Source: Chloroflexota bacterium (lineage in GTDB: Bacteria > Chloroflexota > Chloroflexia > Chloroflexales > Herpetosiphonaceae). From it: a stretch of DNA of 64,000 nucleotides. The notes beneath the pieces were generated by a model. The model was not told the origin of the DNA. It saw only the letters and a list, made by a program, of their open reading frames with translations, and ran no database searches. The position numbers were made by a program, and so were the translations under genes. Shown in pieces: positions 51,693 to 60,177 of this stretch; the first letter of the stretch is position 1, and each line of letters begins with the position of its first letter. Where the stretch lies: positions 310,001 to 374,000 of the forward strand of contig JAIUOC010000001.1 in assembly GCA_020161265.1 (NCBI GenBank), in the 5' to 3' direction.

Positions 51693-52132
51693 TGGCCTAT
51701 ACCCAACTGGATGCCCAAGGCACGATTCGCGCCTTAATCACCCCAGCGGGCGTGGAGCAGCAACGCACCTATTTCAGTATTTGGGGCACGATCCGCCGCC
51801 AAACCGGCATGAGCAGCAATCGCTTGGGCTATACCGGCGAGTTAATGGGCCATGATGGCACGGTCTACCTCCGTGCACGCCAGTACCTGCCAACGATGGG
51901 GCGCTTTCTCCAACAAGATGGTTTTGCGGGTATTCCGACCAGCCCGCAATCGCTGCATAAATATACCTATGCCCACAATAGTCCGGCGTGGCATACCGAC
52001 CCCAGTGGTAATCTTGTCCCGTTGCTCGTGGGTGCTGCGTGGCTTGTGGGTGCTGCCTGGGGAGTGGTTGAAACCGGGTTTGCAATTATGATAACTACAC
52101 GACCGTTGATACCCTGCTTGATCCCTGCGTGA
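51693..52132 (+). pseudogene. Orphan RHS-core cassette, frameshifted
   Basis: From 51693 the DNA is nearly identical to 48438 onward in the giant toxin gene for ~310 bp (same GRFLQQDGFAG and DPSGN core), then diverges. The frame breaks near 52085: restoring one T in AATT-ATGAT would give a Tyr-Asp-Asn-Tyr read-through into the next frame at 52129. There is no start or secretion signal. It is a displaced tip that could replace the main C-terminus by recombination. Confidence 0.8.
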
Positions 52133-52788
52133 GTGGGTGGGAGAAAGTTGCAACGGGAGCGCTCTGGATTGTGGGCATCTTTCTGCCGGGTGGCGGGTAT
52201 GCCAGCGGTGGCAAGGCGGTTGTTAACCAACTCGATCATGTTGATGAGGTGGCCGATGCCCTCTATCATGTGGATGAATTCATTGATGCTAGCGATGAAT
52301 TGGCTGCTGCGGGCAAGGCACTGGATAACACCGCAGATACGGTAGATGACGCTGCCGATGTGGCCCATAGCGTTGAGCAGGTCGATGATGCCGATGCCCT
52401 ATTGCAAGTTTCACGTAATGAAGTACATTTAGATGCTAATTCTTTGATGCGGGGGCTAGAGGCTGGCGAATTAGAGGCTTTGGAAGCAGCGTTAGATGGA
52501 CGTTCGCCAGTAATTTCGATTAGAGCTGCAAAAGAATTTCTTAAAAAAGGGGATGTTAATGTATTACGTGAGTTTTTAACAAAACATGGTGGAAGAATTG
52601 GTAAGGCTGCTACGGCAGCAGATGTACAGAATCTTCAACATCAAGCTAAGGTTCTTGGTAGAGTACTTCATGACAAGGATGGTTGGGTTGTTGGGTCTGC
52701 TTTCCAAGAAAATCTTCCACTTATCACTCAGGATAAGAGACTACGAAAATACCTTAAAGCGGTTGGATTACCAGTAGAAGGATTTTAA
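52129..52788 (+). CDS. Orphan toxin tip 2: RHS C-terminal linker plus PIN-like toxin
   Basis: 219 codons continuing the orphan cassette in the shifted frame (the GTG 'start' is not a true start). The first part (GWEKVATGALWIVGIFLPGG) parallels the giant protein's post-core region. The last ~130 residues look PIN-like: HLDANSLMRGLEAGELEALE, ISIRAAKEFL, ITQDKRLRKYL, with Asp/Glu/Asp at the positions of a PIN nuclease. No Hint domain. Inference: RNase toxin domain kept as a silent cassette, with its immunity gene directly after. Confidence 0.65.
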   Translation: MSGWEKVATGALWIVGIFLPGGGYASGGKAVVNQLDHVDEVADALYHVDEFIDASDELAAAGKALDNTADTVDDAADVAHSVEQVDDADALLQVSRNEVHLDANSLMRGLEAGELEALEAALDGRSPVISIRAAKEFLKKGDVNVLREFLTKHGGRIGKAATAADVQNLQHQAKVLGRVLHDKDGWVVGSAFQENLPLITQDKRLRKYLKAVGLPVEGF

Positions 52789-52790
52789 TC

Positions 52791-53117
52791 ATGGGTGCTT
52801 TCAATGAACTTATTTGTACCATACCCTGTCAGGTTTGTGGATCGATAAGCACCTTTGTGCTTCAATTTACCTATGGCGATGTATGGCTGTATCGCTATCA
52901 TCTCCAAGAGCCATTGCGCTGGGGAGGTAATGATGAGGGTAAGCCTGGCAAAGCCCATGTGGTAGCCATGGCAATATCGAATGAATGCCCTATATGTCAT
53001 ACCGATGACATGGATTATGTTATTCATCTTTATCATGATATCCTCTCATCCGTTGAGCCTGATAGGGGTCAATATCAATGGACGCATGATGGATATTTTC
53101 TTGTGCTTGTCCCATAG
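52791..53117 (+). CDS. Candidate immunity protein 2 (two CxxC pairs)
   Basis: 108 residues starting 2 bp after the orphan PIN-like tip, with AAGG upstream. CQVC near residue 14 and CPIC near residue 67 may bind one zinc. Tyr/Trp-rich and acidic. No known family. Position immediately behind a toxin tip is the only functional clue. Confidence 0.6.
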   Translation: MGAFNELICTIPCQVCGSISTFVLQFTYGDVWLYRYHLQEPLRWGGNDEGKPGKAHVVAMAISNECPICHTDDMDYVIHLYHDILSSVEPDRGQYQWTHDGYFLVLVP

Positions 53118-53185
53118 CCAATCCAAGGAATAGAAAGCCTAACGAACGGGTGATCAATACTGATCGCCCGTTCGTGCATTAATGA

Positions 53186-54020
53186 CGTTCCCTGTGTGGC
53201 CAATACGCTCGTTGAGAGTAGTCATGGGCTGGTGCCGATTGAAACCCTGGTGGTGGGCGGTACCGTCTGGGCGATCGATCCCCAAACTCATCAGGCTGGC
53301 TATTACCCGATTACATGGACAACCGCCCATACCGCCACGTTGATCATTGACCTAACTGTCCAGCCGCTCACCGATACGCTGGGGCTTGCGCAGGAACAAA
53401 TTCAGGCGACCGACCATCACCCGTTCTGGGTCTATGGACGCGGCTGGATCGATGCGGGCAAATTGCGGGTTGGTGATCGGTTGTTGGGCGATGCGGGCTA
53501 TACCATCACCGTCGTCAATGTAGACGTGGACGTGCAGCCGGTCATGGTCTACAACTTCACCGTAGCTACCCTCCATACCTATACCATTGGCAGTGCGGGG
53601 ATTCTCGTTCATAATACGGACTGTGATGAAGCTGTCTCATACTATCGGATCCAAGGTGGTGATGATTTAAGACAACGAAGTTTTTATCGTATTACGGTCG
53701 ATGAAGACGGGATAGTACGATTTGCAAGAAAGAATATCAATATTAGTAGAGGTAACCTCGATCATGCAAAATATTTTCTTTTCAATAGACGTGCGGGAGG
53801 CCAAATATATGAATTCAAAATACCTAAGTGGTTAGACGAATTACTTTTAGAGTCAAGTATTCCACAAAGCTTCTATAATCAAAATGTTAAAAATCAAGGA
53901 GGTTTAGCACCAAAAATAGTTGATCCAACCAAACCTGGGCAATCATTTGAGATTCCTCCGATCTGGGCTGAATGGTTTGAAGAAAATATTGTTCCTGGAT
54001 CACTCAAAATAATCGAATAG
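53186..54020 (+). CDS. Orphan Hint-toxin tip 3
   Basis: Homologous to the giant toxin's Hint block (49130-49576), almost identical in DNA, but with ~18 bp missing at its start so that CVPGNSFVAGTLVE becomes CVANTLVE and the nucleophile region is lost. A GTG at 53196 opens the frame without signal peptide. The block ends with ILVHN, after which a new ~135-residue C-terminus begins (TDCDEAVSYYRIQGGDD...). That tip has no motif I know; a strand-rich start and KNQGGLAPKIVDPTKPG near the end are noted. Probably a silent cassette, not an expressed protein. Confidence 0.7.
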
Positions 54021-54033
54021 GTTTCAAATGAGG

Positions 54034-54088
54034 TATGAAACAAGATCTCCATTAATTTAGATACACTAAATGGAGATCTTGTTTCATA
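54034..54088. terminator. Bidirectional terminator between toxin tip 3 and its convergent neighbour
   Basis: A perfect 20-bp inverted repeat (54034-54053 with 54069-54088), loop 15 nt, between two convergent stops. Confidence 0.85.
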
Positions 54089-54096
54089 CACTTAAA

Positions 54097-54642
54097 TTAA
54101 TTAACTGTGTGTTTTTTATTTTCAAGCGACCAACCATAACTAATCCAATCACAGCCATCAATAATCCAGTAACAATCTGCTATGGGAATTAAGGGCATAA
54201 AATCACCATATACCCCTGTCCATGTGGCCGGAATAAAGGTTTCATACTCGATCGGTTCGGAATAGTGAGAAACGAAATGATGTGTATCGGCATTAATATA
54301 AAAACATGGTTCAAACATGAATAAATCCCACGATGTGGTTGGTGGAATAAAGCGTTGCATGGCGATCTGAAGCTGAGTGATGGAGACATGATACGGTTGC
54401 ATCCAACGATACAAACGGTCTATATCATCTGTATTAAGGAGCATTCCTCGTTCCTGATCAGATTCGTGGTACGGTAAACTCGTCTCCAGAGGTTGTTGTA
54501 ATAAACTCGCGAGGATATGCGATGGGTAAAACCAAAGGTCTTTATCACAAACAAACCATGTCACCTGCTGATGATACACAAAGGCCGTGATAACCGCTGT
54601 TCCCACATCTAAATTGTTTATAAGATTTGTTATTGTGTCCAT
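54097..54642 (-). CDS. Candidate immunity protein 3, convergent to toxin tip 3
   Basis: 181 residues, ATG after AAGGA. Acidic and aromatic (DLFMFEPCFYINADTHHF, DCYWIIDGCDWISYGW), no membrane helix. No known family. It faces toxin tip 3 across a terminator, and its Trp/Asp-rich make-up is common among immunity proteins. The opposite orientation makes the pairing less certain than for the others. Confidence 0.5.
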   Translation of the reverse strand: MDTITNLINNLDVGTAVITAFVYHQQVTWFVCDKDLWFYPSHILASLLQQPLETSLPYHESDQERGMLLNTDDIDRLYRWMQPYHVSITQLQIAMQRFIPPTTSWDLFMFEPCFYINADTHHFVSHYSEPIEYETFIPATWTGVYGDFMPLIPIADCYWIIDGCDWISYGWSLENKKHTVN

Positions 54643-55163
54643 GAGAGATCCTTGTCATTAGGGTTAAAATCGCGATTCAACCGATAATCAAGCACCAGCT
54701 ATTGTAGCTAATAGAGTCTCGTCGGAAACTGTGCCACATTGACCTGGGCATGCAGCAGCGCTTGCACACATAGCGCGTCAAATGAACCCTTTATGACCAC
54801 GACGGATACGCATTTTTGCCCATTGTACTAGTCAATTCTGGCTACGCATCGTTCTACGAAACTGAGTGAATGCCCACGCTCTTCCGCGTTTTTGGTGCAG
54901 CCAAGGCTGCGGCTGAATCCTATGGTACACGCGATGAATGATGACGAATGCTGTGCTATTTCCCCACATCGTCGGCAGCCCCCTATCCTCTATCATGACC
55001 TCCAAATTCACGCGCGTTCTGATGCTGGGAGGTCATCGATGGTTACGGATCACTGGTTTGCCGCCCGCCGCACCTTGTACGAATTGCTCCATGGCCCCCC
55101 GACTGGTCGAATCGCCAGTTTGCCACCGCGCTCAACGCCTCCACCGATTGGGTAATCAATCGG
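54643..55163. other. Degraded mobile DNA, no gene
   Basis: About 520 bp with only short overlapping frames and no ribosome sites. It precedes an integrase remnant and is probably the eroded remainder of the same insertion element. Confidence 0.4.
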
Positions 55164-55352
55164 ATGGATTGTGATGTGCGATTGGTCAGTAATAAGCGCG
55201 TCGCCGATTTTCCATCGCCCTTCCAATGCTTGTTGCTCAATCTCGGCATTCAGGTTGATGTGTGTCCACCCCATCGCCCCGACTTAAAGCCGTTCGTGGA
55301 GCGGTTTCATAAAAACTACGCATCGGCTCTTGGGTGGGATGATGCCGTTTGA
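55164..55352 (+). pseudogene. Integrase-core (rve-type) transposase remnant
   Basis: 61 codons including LLLNLGIQVDVCPPHRPDLK and PFVERFHKNYASAL. 'P-RPDLKPFVERFH' matches the conserved KGKVERFHR region around the last catalytic Glu of DDE integrases (IS481/IS3-like). A TGA then breaks the frame. Flanking sequence on both sides is scrambled. Confidence 0.6.
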
Positions 55353-55590
55353 GCAGATGGTTGAGGCATTGTGTGGCCTGGCTGCGCAGGAAATCAAACG
55401 GCTCAACCAACGCCAGCAGCGCCGCCGATGATGAGGGTGATCCGACCGATGATGTACCTGATCAGCACACGAGTTTCCGGTCGTCCCAGACACGGTTGTT
55501 AAGCTCTGCGTCTGCATTCTTAAAATCTCCTCAAAAAAGATATCCCTGAATAGCCTGGCACGAGTGTACATGAAAACGGGATAGAGAGCA

Positions 55591-55727
55591 ATTCCAGTAT
55601 CTTGTACGATGATGGACTGTGATTAAATTTTATTAATTATAAGTTCCGATTTGTATAGCAAATCAGCCCTTTATGCCCTGAAAATCGCCACCTGATCCAT
55701 TCATTCCAGTATCTTGCTCGATGGTGG
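55591..55727. repeat. Imperfect 25-bp direct repeat
   Basis: ATTCCAGTATCTTG plus ~11 similar bases occurs at 55591-55615 and 55703-55727, 112 bp apart. Possibly traces of an excised element. Confidence 0.5.
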
Positions 55728-55735
55728 AATACCGC

Positions 55736-55777
55736 AACGGCCAAGATTGATTTGTTACGTAATCAATCTTGGCCGTT
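55736..55777 (+). terminator. Strong hairpin with T-run
   Basis: A 17-bp perfect stem (55736-55752 with 55761-55777), 8-nt loop, followed by GGTTTTTG. It would end transcription from the left before the repeat array. No intact gene precedes it now. Confidence 0.75.
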
Positions 55778-55793
55778 GGTTTTTGTTGTGAGC

Positions 55794-55980
55794 ATTCAAA
55801 CCCCTGTCGTTCGGGGCGCTGGTTCTAACACTAGGTTCCAAATATGCCGGCAAATTGTGTAAGTGCATTTCAAACCCCTGCCGTTCGGGGCGCTGGTTCT
55901 AACACTAGGTTCCAAATATGCCGGCAAATTGTGTAAGTGCATTTCAAACCCCTGCCGTTCGGGGCGCTGGTTCTGACACT
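55794..55980 (-). CRISPR. CRISPR-like array: three repeats, two identical spacers
   Basis: Three copies of a ~37-bp repeat (55796-55832, 55870-55906, 55944-55980) at exactly 74-bp period. On the minus strand the repeat runs GTGTTAGAACCAGCG, a short palindrome CCCCGAACGGCAGGGG, and ends GTTTGAAAT, much like CRISPR repeats that end in TTGAAAC. The two ~37-bp spacers are identical. Outer copies differ by single changes (T for C in the first; G for A in the last). No cas genes lie in the window. A plain tandem duplication is the alternative. Confidence 0.5.
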
Positions 55981-56338
55981 CCAGTGTGTCCACTTTTTAT
56001 ACTGAGCCTGCTCACTGGTGGCCCAGCGTGCTATTGACATGAGAAGGATCGATACTCATGTCCAGTCTATCAAGCGTGTCAAGTGGCTCGTTACACCAAC
56101 TCGCGGCCACGCAGATCGAATTTTTCCTCTTCCTCGTTACTCCAACGATTGCCTAAAATGAGTGGAGCATACCTTTTACGCCTCAAATTACGCCTCAAAT
56201 CTGCATTCGCGCACGAAGGATGGTTGAAAACCCACCGATTTTGCGCAATTTTTGAAATTCGTTTGCATTGTTGAAATGTTAGGGCATGCGTATTCGTCTT
56301 TAAATGTAATTCTTCTGAGCTGGATGTAAGGATTGTGT
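55981..56338. other. Intergenic, upstream region of the ECF sigma gene
   Basis: About 360 bp without a supported gene. It must contain the promoter of the sigma operon. ATTTTTGAAATTCGTTTGC (near 56250) is T/A-rich, but no consensus boxes are clear. Confidence 0.35.
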
Positions 56339-56851
56339 ATGGTGGTTGACTCAGTGCCTCTGGCCGAGGCTGCCGTGCGAGAATGCTTGGCCGCGTGGTT
56401 TGACCAATATAACCTCGCGATCTTTCGCTACCTCGTGCGCCTGATCGGCGATGAAGACCATGCGGCTGATTTGCTGCAAGAAACCTTTACCAAGGCGCTT
56501 GTTGCCCTTCGCACCCAAGCCTTGCCAAATAACCCCTATGCTTGGCTCTGCCGCATTGCGGGAAATCTGGTGATTGATATGCTGCGACGCAAACGCCGCT
56601 GGCGCTGGCTGCCATTTCAGACCAGTACACCTTCGCATGAACACGCGATTGCAACCGCCCAAGATGTGCGCGATTGCTTGGTTCGACTCAACCAGCGTGA
56701 AGCAGAACTCTTAGTGATGGTGCATTGTATTGGCCTTAGTCCCAGCGAAATCGCCGAGTTGCTCAGTGAAAATGTCTCAACCGTGCGGGTACGCCTGCAT
56801 CGTGCTCGCCATCGCTTCCGCGACCTGTATGCAGGGGAGAGTGAATTGTGA
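56339..56851 (+). CDS. ECF RNA polymerase sigma factor
   Basis: 170 residues, standard ECF length. Region 2: FDQYNLAIFRYLVRLIGDED, AADLLQETFTKALVAL (the conserved DLLQETF), AWLCRIAGNLVIDMLRRKRR. Region 4: LNQREAELLVMVHCIGLSPS, EIAELLSENVSTVRVRLHRA HTH. ATG 56339 is chosen for AAGGA seven nt upstream over TTG 56333. Its end overlaps the next gene by 4 bp (GTGA), so sigma and anti-sigma are made together. Confidence 0.93.
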   Translation: MVVDSVPLAEAAVRECLAAWFDQYNLAIFRYLVRLIGDEDHAADLLQETFTKALVALRTQALPNNPYAWLCRIAGNLVIDMLRRKRRWRWLPFQTSTPSHEHAIATAQDVRDCLVRLNQREAELLVMVHCIGLSPSEIAELLSENVSTVRVRLHRARHRFRDLYAGESEL

Positions 56852-57903
56852 ATTGTGCTGAGATTAACATTATTTTAGAGCAGGATATGGATGTGGCACA
56901 AGCGGATGCCGCTGCTTTTGAGCAGCATCTCGCAACGTGCCAGCAGTGTAATGCGTTCCTGAACCAACTGGAGGCCCAAACCGAGCAATCGTTTGCCCTG
57001 CTTGCTCAGAGCGACGCTCGCCCACCAATCACAACTGTCACCGCAATTTACGGCCAAATCATGGGCCAAACCCAGCAACCCCGGTTCTGGCAAACTCGCG
57101 CAGTTTGGTTGCTCCAACTCGCAGCAATTGCCGTGCTTTTGGCATGGGTCGGTATTGACGCACCCAATCGGATTCAAATCAAGCACCATTCAACGATTGC
57201 TCAGCTTCCAACAACACCAACGAGCGTATCGCCTGCTGTTGCTGAAGGACAAGCCACATCAACCTTGAGCGTCGCTGAGCCGAGCGCGACAAGCTTGCCC
57301 ATTGCATCAACAACCAGCCAACCAGCGGTTACTCCAACCCAATCGAGCCAATCAACAATGGTCGCCGAGCCATTGCCCAGCCCAATCCCAGTCGTGCCAA
57401 CCAGTATTCAGGTTCAACCAACAACCGTGCCAACTAATCCGCCGACGGTTCCAGTGGCCACCGCCATTCCAGTCCCAACCGATAGTCCAGTGTCTTCGCC
57501 GGAAGCGACTAATCAGCTTCCATCGGCCACGGCTATGCCCGCATTGAGCGCCGTACCAACCGAAGCACCGGCTCCGACTAAGGAAACTGACCCAACACGC
57601 GTGCCACCAAGCAGCCCTGTGCCAACAACTGGCTCGCAGCCGACAGCAAGCGCGACCCAAGGATTCCCAACCATGCCGCCTATTGCAACCACGGTTCCAA
57701 GCCAAGGCCCGACCGAAACCGTGATTCTAGGCTCGTCAACGCCAACGGAACCTTCGCTACCGCCGCTGACAGCGATTGGCACCGTAGGACCGACCGCGAC
57801 TTCAACCCCAACACCGACCAGTGTTGCGCCAACACCAACCGACAGCTTGCCACCAATGCCGCCGCCAACGAGTACGCCGTCGTTACCAACAGCAACACCA
57901 TAA
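56848..57903 (+). CDS. Membrane anti-sigma-like protein with Pro/Thr-rich extracellular tail
   Basis: 351 residues, GTG start inside the sigma stop. Residues 1-45 hold a zinc-finger anti-sigma pattern: Cys3, His28, C-x2-C (HLATCQQC). A single membrane helix follows at ~90-107 (AVWLLQLAAIAVLLAWVGI), then ~240 residues of almost only Pro, Thr, Ser, Ala, Val: an extended wall-spanning tail without a folded sensor. Known: ECF/zinc-finger anti-sigma pairs respond to envelope stress through cleavage of the anti-sigma. Inference: the tail senses the wall or binds the secreted product of the next gene. Confidence 0.85.
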   Translation: MNCAEINIILEQDMDVAQADAAAFEQHLATCQQCNAFLNQLEAQTEQSFALLAQSDARPPITTVTAIYGQIMGQTQQPRFWQTRAVWLLQLAAIAVLLAWVGIDAPNRIQIKHHSTIAQLPTTPTSVSPAVAEGQATSTLSVAEPSATSLPIASTTSQPAVTPTQSSQSTMVAEPLPSPIPVVPTSIQVQPTTVPTNPPTVPVATAIPVPTDSPVSSPEATNQLPSATAMPALSAVPTEAPAPTKETDPTRVPPSSPVPTTGSQPTASATQGFPTMPPIATTVPSQGPTETVILGSSTPTEPSLPPLTAIGTVGPTATSTPTPTSVAPTPTDSLPPMPPPTSTPSLPTATP

Positions 57904-57929
57904 CTTTATTGGTATTAGGAGGAAGAACA

Positions 57930-58757
57930 ATGCACAGCACACGTTTCATCAATCGTCCATGGCTTCGTGTATGGCTAATCATGGCGATTGTCGGTTTTAG
58001 TGGGGCATTTATGCTTACTCCAGGAGTTCGCGCCACCAGTGAATCTAACCCATTCACGCCGCTTAATTGCCCACCAGGTGAAACCGAAGAGCTGATTGAG
58101 CCAACTTTGCTGACGCTCTCCCCAACCAATCCACTGCCAGGCGAATCGGTGCACGTCACCGGTTATGGCGGCTACATTCGTTGCAGTGGAGGGTTGTATA
58201 ACGAATCGGCACGCGCATTCGCCTTAACCCTCGATGGCGCGGTTGTAGCCCAACTTGGTTGCTATGCCAATCGCTGCCAAACGACATTCGTCGTACCAAC
58301 TACCACCAATCCTGGCAGCTACCACGTTTCAACCGATGGTGGCTCGCAGCTACGGATCGATGTGCAAGATGAACGGCTAACCTTCTTGCCAGCAGTAATT
58401 AATGGTTTCGCAACCAGTGAGGACTTCATGCCACCAGTCGTCGGCCTTGGTGGTTGCCCTGCCAACGAAACCGCAACCCTAATTCCGCCCAGCTTAGCCA
58501 GCTTGAATCCAACCAGCATTGCGCCTGGTGGCTCGGTGCAAGTCGTTGGCTCTGGTGGCTATATGCATTGCAGTGGTGGGCTGTATAACGAATCGGCACG
58601 CGCATTCGCCTTAACCCTCGATGGCGCGGTTGTGGCTCAACTTGGCTGCTATGCCAATCGCTGCCAAACGACATTCGTCGTACCAACTACCACCAGTCCC
58701 GGCAGCTACCACGTTTCAACCGATGGTGGCTCGCAATTGACATTGATCGTGCAATAA
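57930..58757 (+). CDS. Secreted protein with two near-identical beta domains
   Basis: 275 residues from ATG 57930 (AGGAGGAAG upstream, 26 bp after the anti-sigma gene). Signal peptide ~1-32 (WLIMAIVGFSGAFMLTPGVRA). Two Ig-like domains of ~100 residues, each beginning with a CP motif (CPPGETEEL, CPANETATL) and containing GGY-RCSGGLYNESARAFALT, LGCYANRCQTTFVVP, PGSYHVSTDGGSQL, with four Cys per domain. No known family. In an operon with sigma and anti-sigma, it could be the regulon's output or a ligand. Parts of the two domains are almost identical in DNA. Confidence 0.8.
   Translation: MHSTRFINRPWLRVWLIMAIVGFSGAFMLTPGVRATSESNPFTPLNCPPGETEELIEPTLLTLSPTNPLPGESVHVTGYGGYIRCSGGLYNESARAFALTLDGAVVAQLGCYANRCQTTFVVPTTTNPGSYHVSTDGGSQLRIDVQDERLTFLPAVINGFATSEDFMPPVVGLGGCPANETATLIPPSLASLNPTSIAPGGSVQVVGSGGYMHCSGGLYNESARAFALTLDGAVVAQLGCYANRCQTTFVVPTTTSPGSYHVSTDGGSQLTLIVQ
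58195..58732 (+). repeat. ~150-bp near-identical direct repeats in the secreted-protein gene
   Basis: 58195-58345 and 58582-58732 (offset 387 bp, 129 codons) differ at only a few positions while the DNA between has diverged. This implies gene conversion or strong constraint on that half of the domain. Confidence 0.85.
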
Positions 58758-58831
58758 GAACGCAGCCTCGATTGGGGTAAATGCAAGACCACATCAATCA
58801 CACATAGTGGCGGGCTATGACGGATGCCCAT

Positions 58832-58871
58832 ACCATGATGCAGCTCGCTGAGCTGCATCACTGGTGTTTTT
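58832..58871 (+). terminator. Rho-independent terminator of the sigma operon
   Basis: TGATGCAGCT (58836-58845) pairs with AGCTGCATCA (58851-58860), extended by ACCA/TGGT with one bulge, then five T (58867-58871). Confidence 0.85.
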
Positions 58872-58941
58872 GGATTCTGATAGAAATCAGTAAATCAGAA
58901 TTCTATGCCCTGAAAAACACCAGCACTGTGTCGTTCATAAA

Positions 58942-59100
58942 ATGAGTAATATCGAAAGTCACGTTCCCGAAAAGTACCGCAATGCGCTGCACGCGGAGCT
59001 GCGGGCGATCTTCTATCAACCCGACCGGGCGCAGGCCGACCAAGCGGCAGCGACGTTTAGGGCCAAATACGAGCGCCAGTACCCAGCATTTATCGAATGA
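58942..59100 (+). pseudogene. IS256 (Mutator) transposase fragment
   Basis: 52 codons from ATG 58942 to TGA 59100: NALHAELRAIFYQPDRAQAD then QAAATFRAKYERQYPAF. IS256 transposases contain 'LRAIF-APDR--A---L--F---Y---YP', so this is an internal piece. No ends or catalytic residues remain. Confidence 0.75.
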
Positions 59101-59132
59101 AGCTGCGGCCCGATCAGCTTCATTCGATAAAT
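59088..59132 (-). terminator. Terminator of the NRPS/Dap operon
   Basis: A perfect 18-bp stem (59088-59105 with 59115-59132), 9-nt loop, 16 bp past the last stop of the minus-strand operon. It overlaps the end of the IS256 fragment. Confidence 0.75.
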
Positions 59133-59148
59133 CAGAGGGGTGCGCTGC

Positions 59149-60147
59149 TTAGCAAAAATCGTTGAGGGTCAGGCCAATCGTATGTTCGCGGGCTTGGTCC
59201 AAAACCCACTGGGCCAAGGCTAAATCGAGCACGCCTAAGCCAAATGGGCTAAAAATTGTGGTTTGTTTTGGGTTTGGGCGGGCAGCAACTTGGCCGCTGG
59301 TAATTTCGGCGAGATTACAACGCACAAAATGGTGATGCCCCAAAGCTTGTTGAGCCAAATCGAGCGAGGTATTGGCTCGCAAGACATGCTCACGATCGTC
59401 AACTACGTTATCGCAAAACTCGATTAAGCGTGGGTTGAGATCGCGCAGCGATGTATGCAAGATAGTTGTGCCAGCAGCGCACATGCTCAAATCGTCGATA
59501 TGGGGCGTAATTGCCGTCGTTGCCAAAGCGATTAAGCTGGTGCGCTGAAGCAAGGCCTCGATTGAATCCACAACCTGCACATTCAACCCAAACTGATCGC
59601 TACATGCCGCCCGAAAATGCTCGGCATGGGCTGGTTGGGTATCAAACACCAGCACCTCACGAATGCTCGGAAAGACTGCCAGCAAAAAGCGCAGGGTTTC
59701 ATGGTTGATCACGCCACAACCAACCAAGCCAACCCGCGTCTCCTGTGGGTTGGAATGCAAATATTTGGCGGCCAAAGCCGCACTGGCCGCCGTGCGCTTG
59801 GCACTAATTTGCGCACCTTCCATAAAGGCAATCGGCAAGCCAGTTTGCGGATCGTTCAGGGTAATTGTGGCATTGGCCCGTTGGATACCATGGCTCAGGT
59901 TGCCTGGAAACGAGGCGATCCACTTAATTCCCGCACTCGGTTGCGCACCACCTAAGTAGGCTGGCAAGGCAATAATCCGATTTAATGGATCATTTGGGAA
60001 GCGCAAAAAGCTGGAATGCGGCAAGGAGCTTAATCCAGCCTGATGCGCTTCGTAAGCCGCTTGCACCAAATCGATCAAGGTTAATTCGGCTCCATCGAGA
60101 ATGCGCCCAACTTCATGGCCTTTGAGTAGGGTTAATGATTGTTGCAT
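59149..60147 (-). CDS. sbnB: SbnB-like N-(2-amino-2-carboxyethyl)-L-glutamate dehydrogenase
   Basis: 332 residues, ornithine-cyclodeaminase/mu-crystallin fold. Motifs: SAGIKWIASFPGN, AFMEGAQISAKRTAASAALAA (substrate-binding Arg/Lys region), VGLVGCGVINHETLRFL (NAD Rossmann loop), TILHTSLRDL, DNVVDDREHVL. GCGVIN and the overall form are those of SbnB and not of true cyclodeaminases. Known: SbnB oxidises ACEGA with NAD to 2,3-diaminopropionate plus 2-oxoglutarate. I chose ATG 60147 (GAGGAA just upstream) over GTG 60168. It follows the sbnA-like gene, last in the operon. Confidence 0.9.
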   Translation of the reverse strand: MQQSLTLLKGHEVGRILDGAELTLIDLVQAAYEAHQAGLSSLPHSSFLRFPNDPLNRIIALPAYLGGAQPSAGIKWIASFPGNLSHGIQRANATITLNDPQTGLPIAFMEGAQISAKRTAASAALAAKYLHSNPQETRVGLVGCGVINHETLRFLLAVFPSIREVLVFDTQPAHAEHFRAACSDQFGLNVQVVDSIEALLQRTSLIALATTAITPHIDDLSMCAAGTTILHTSLRDLNPRLIEFCDNVVDDREHVLRANTSLDLAQQALGHHHFVRCNLAEITSGQVAARPNPKQTTIFSPFGLGVLDLALAQWVLDQAREHTIGLTLNDFC

Positions 60148-60177
60148 TGTATTCCTCGTATTCCTCACAGCGGCAGT

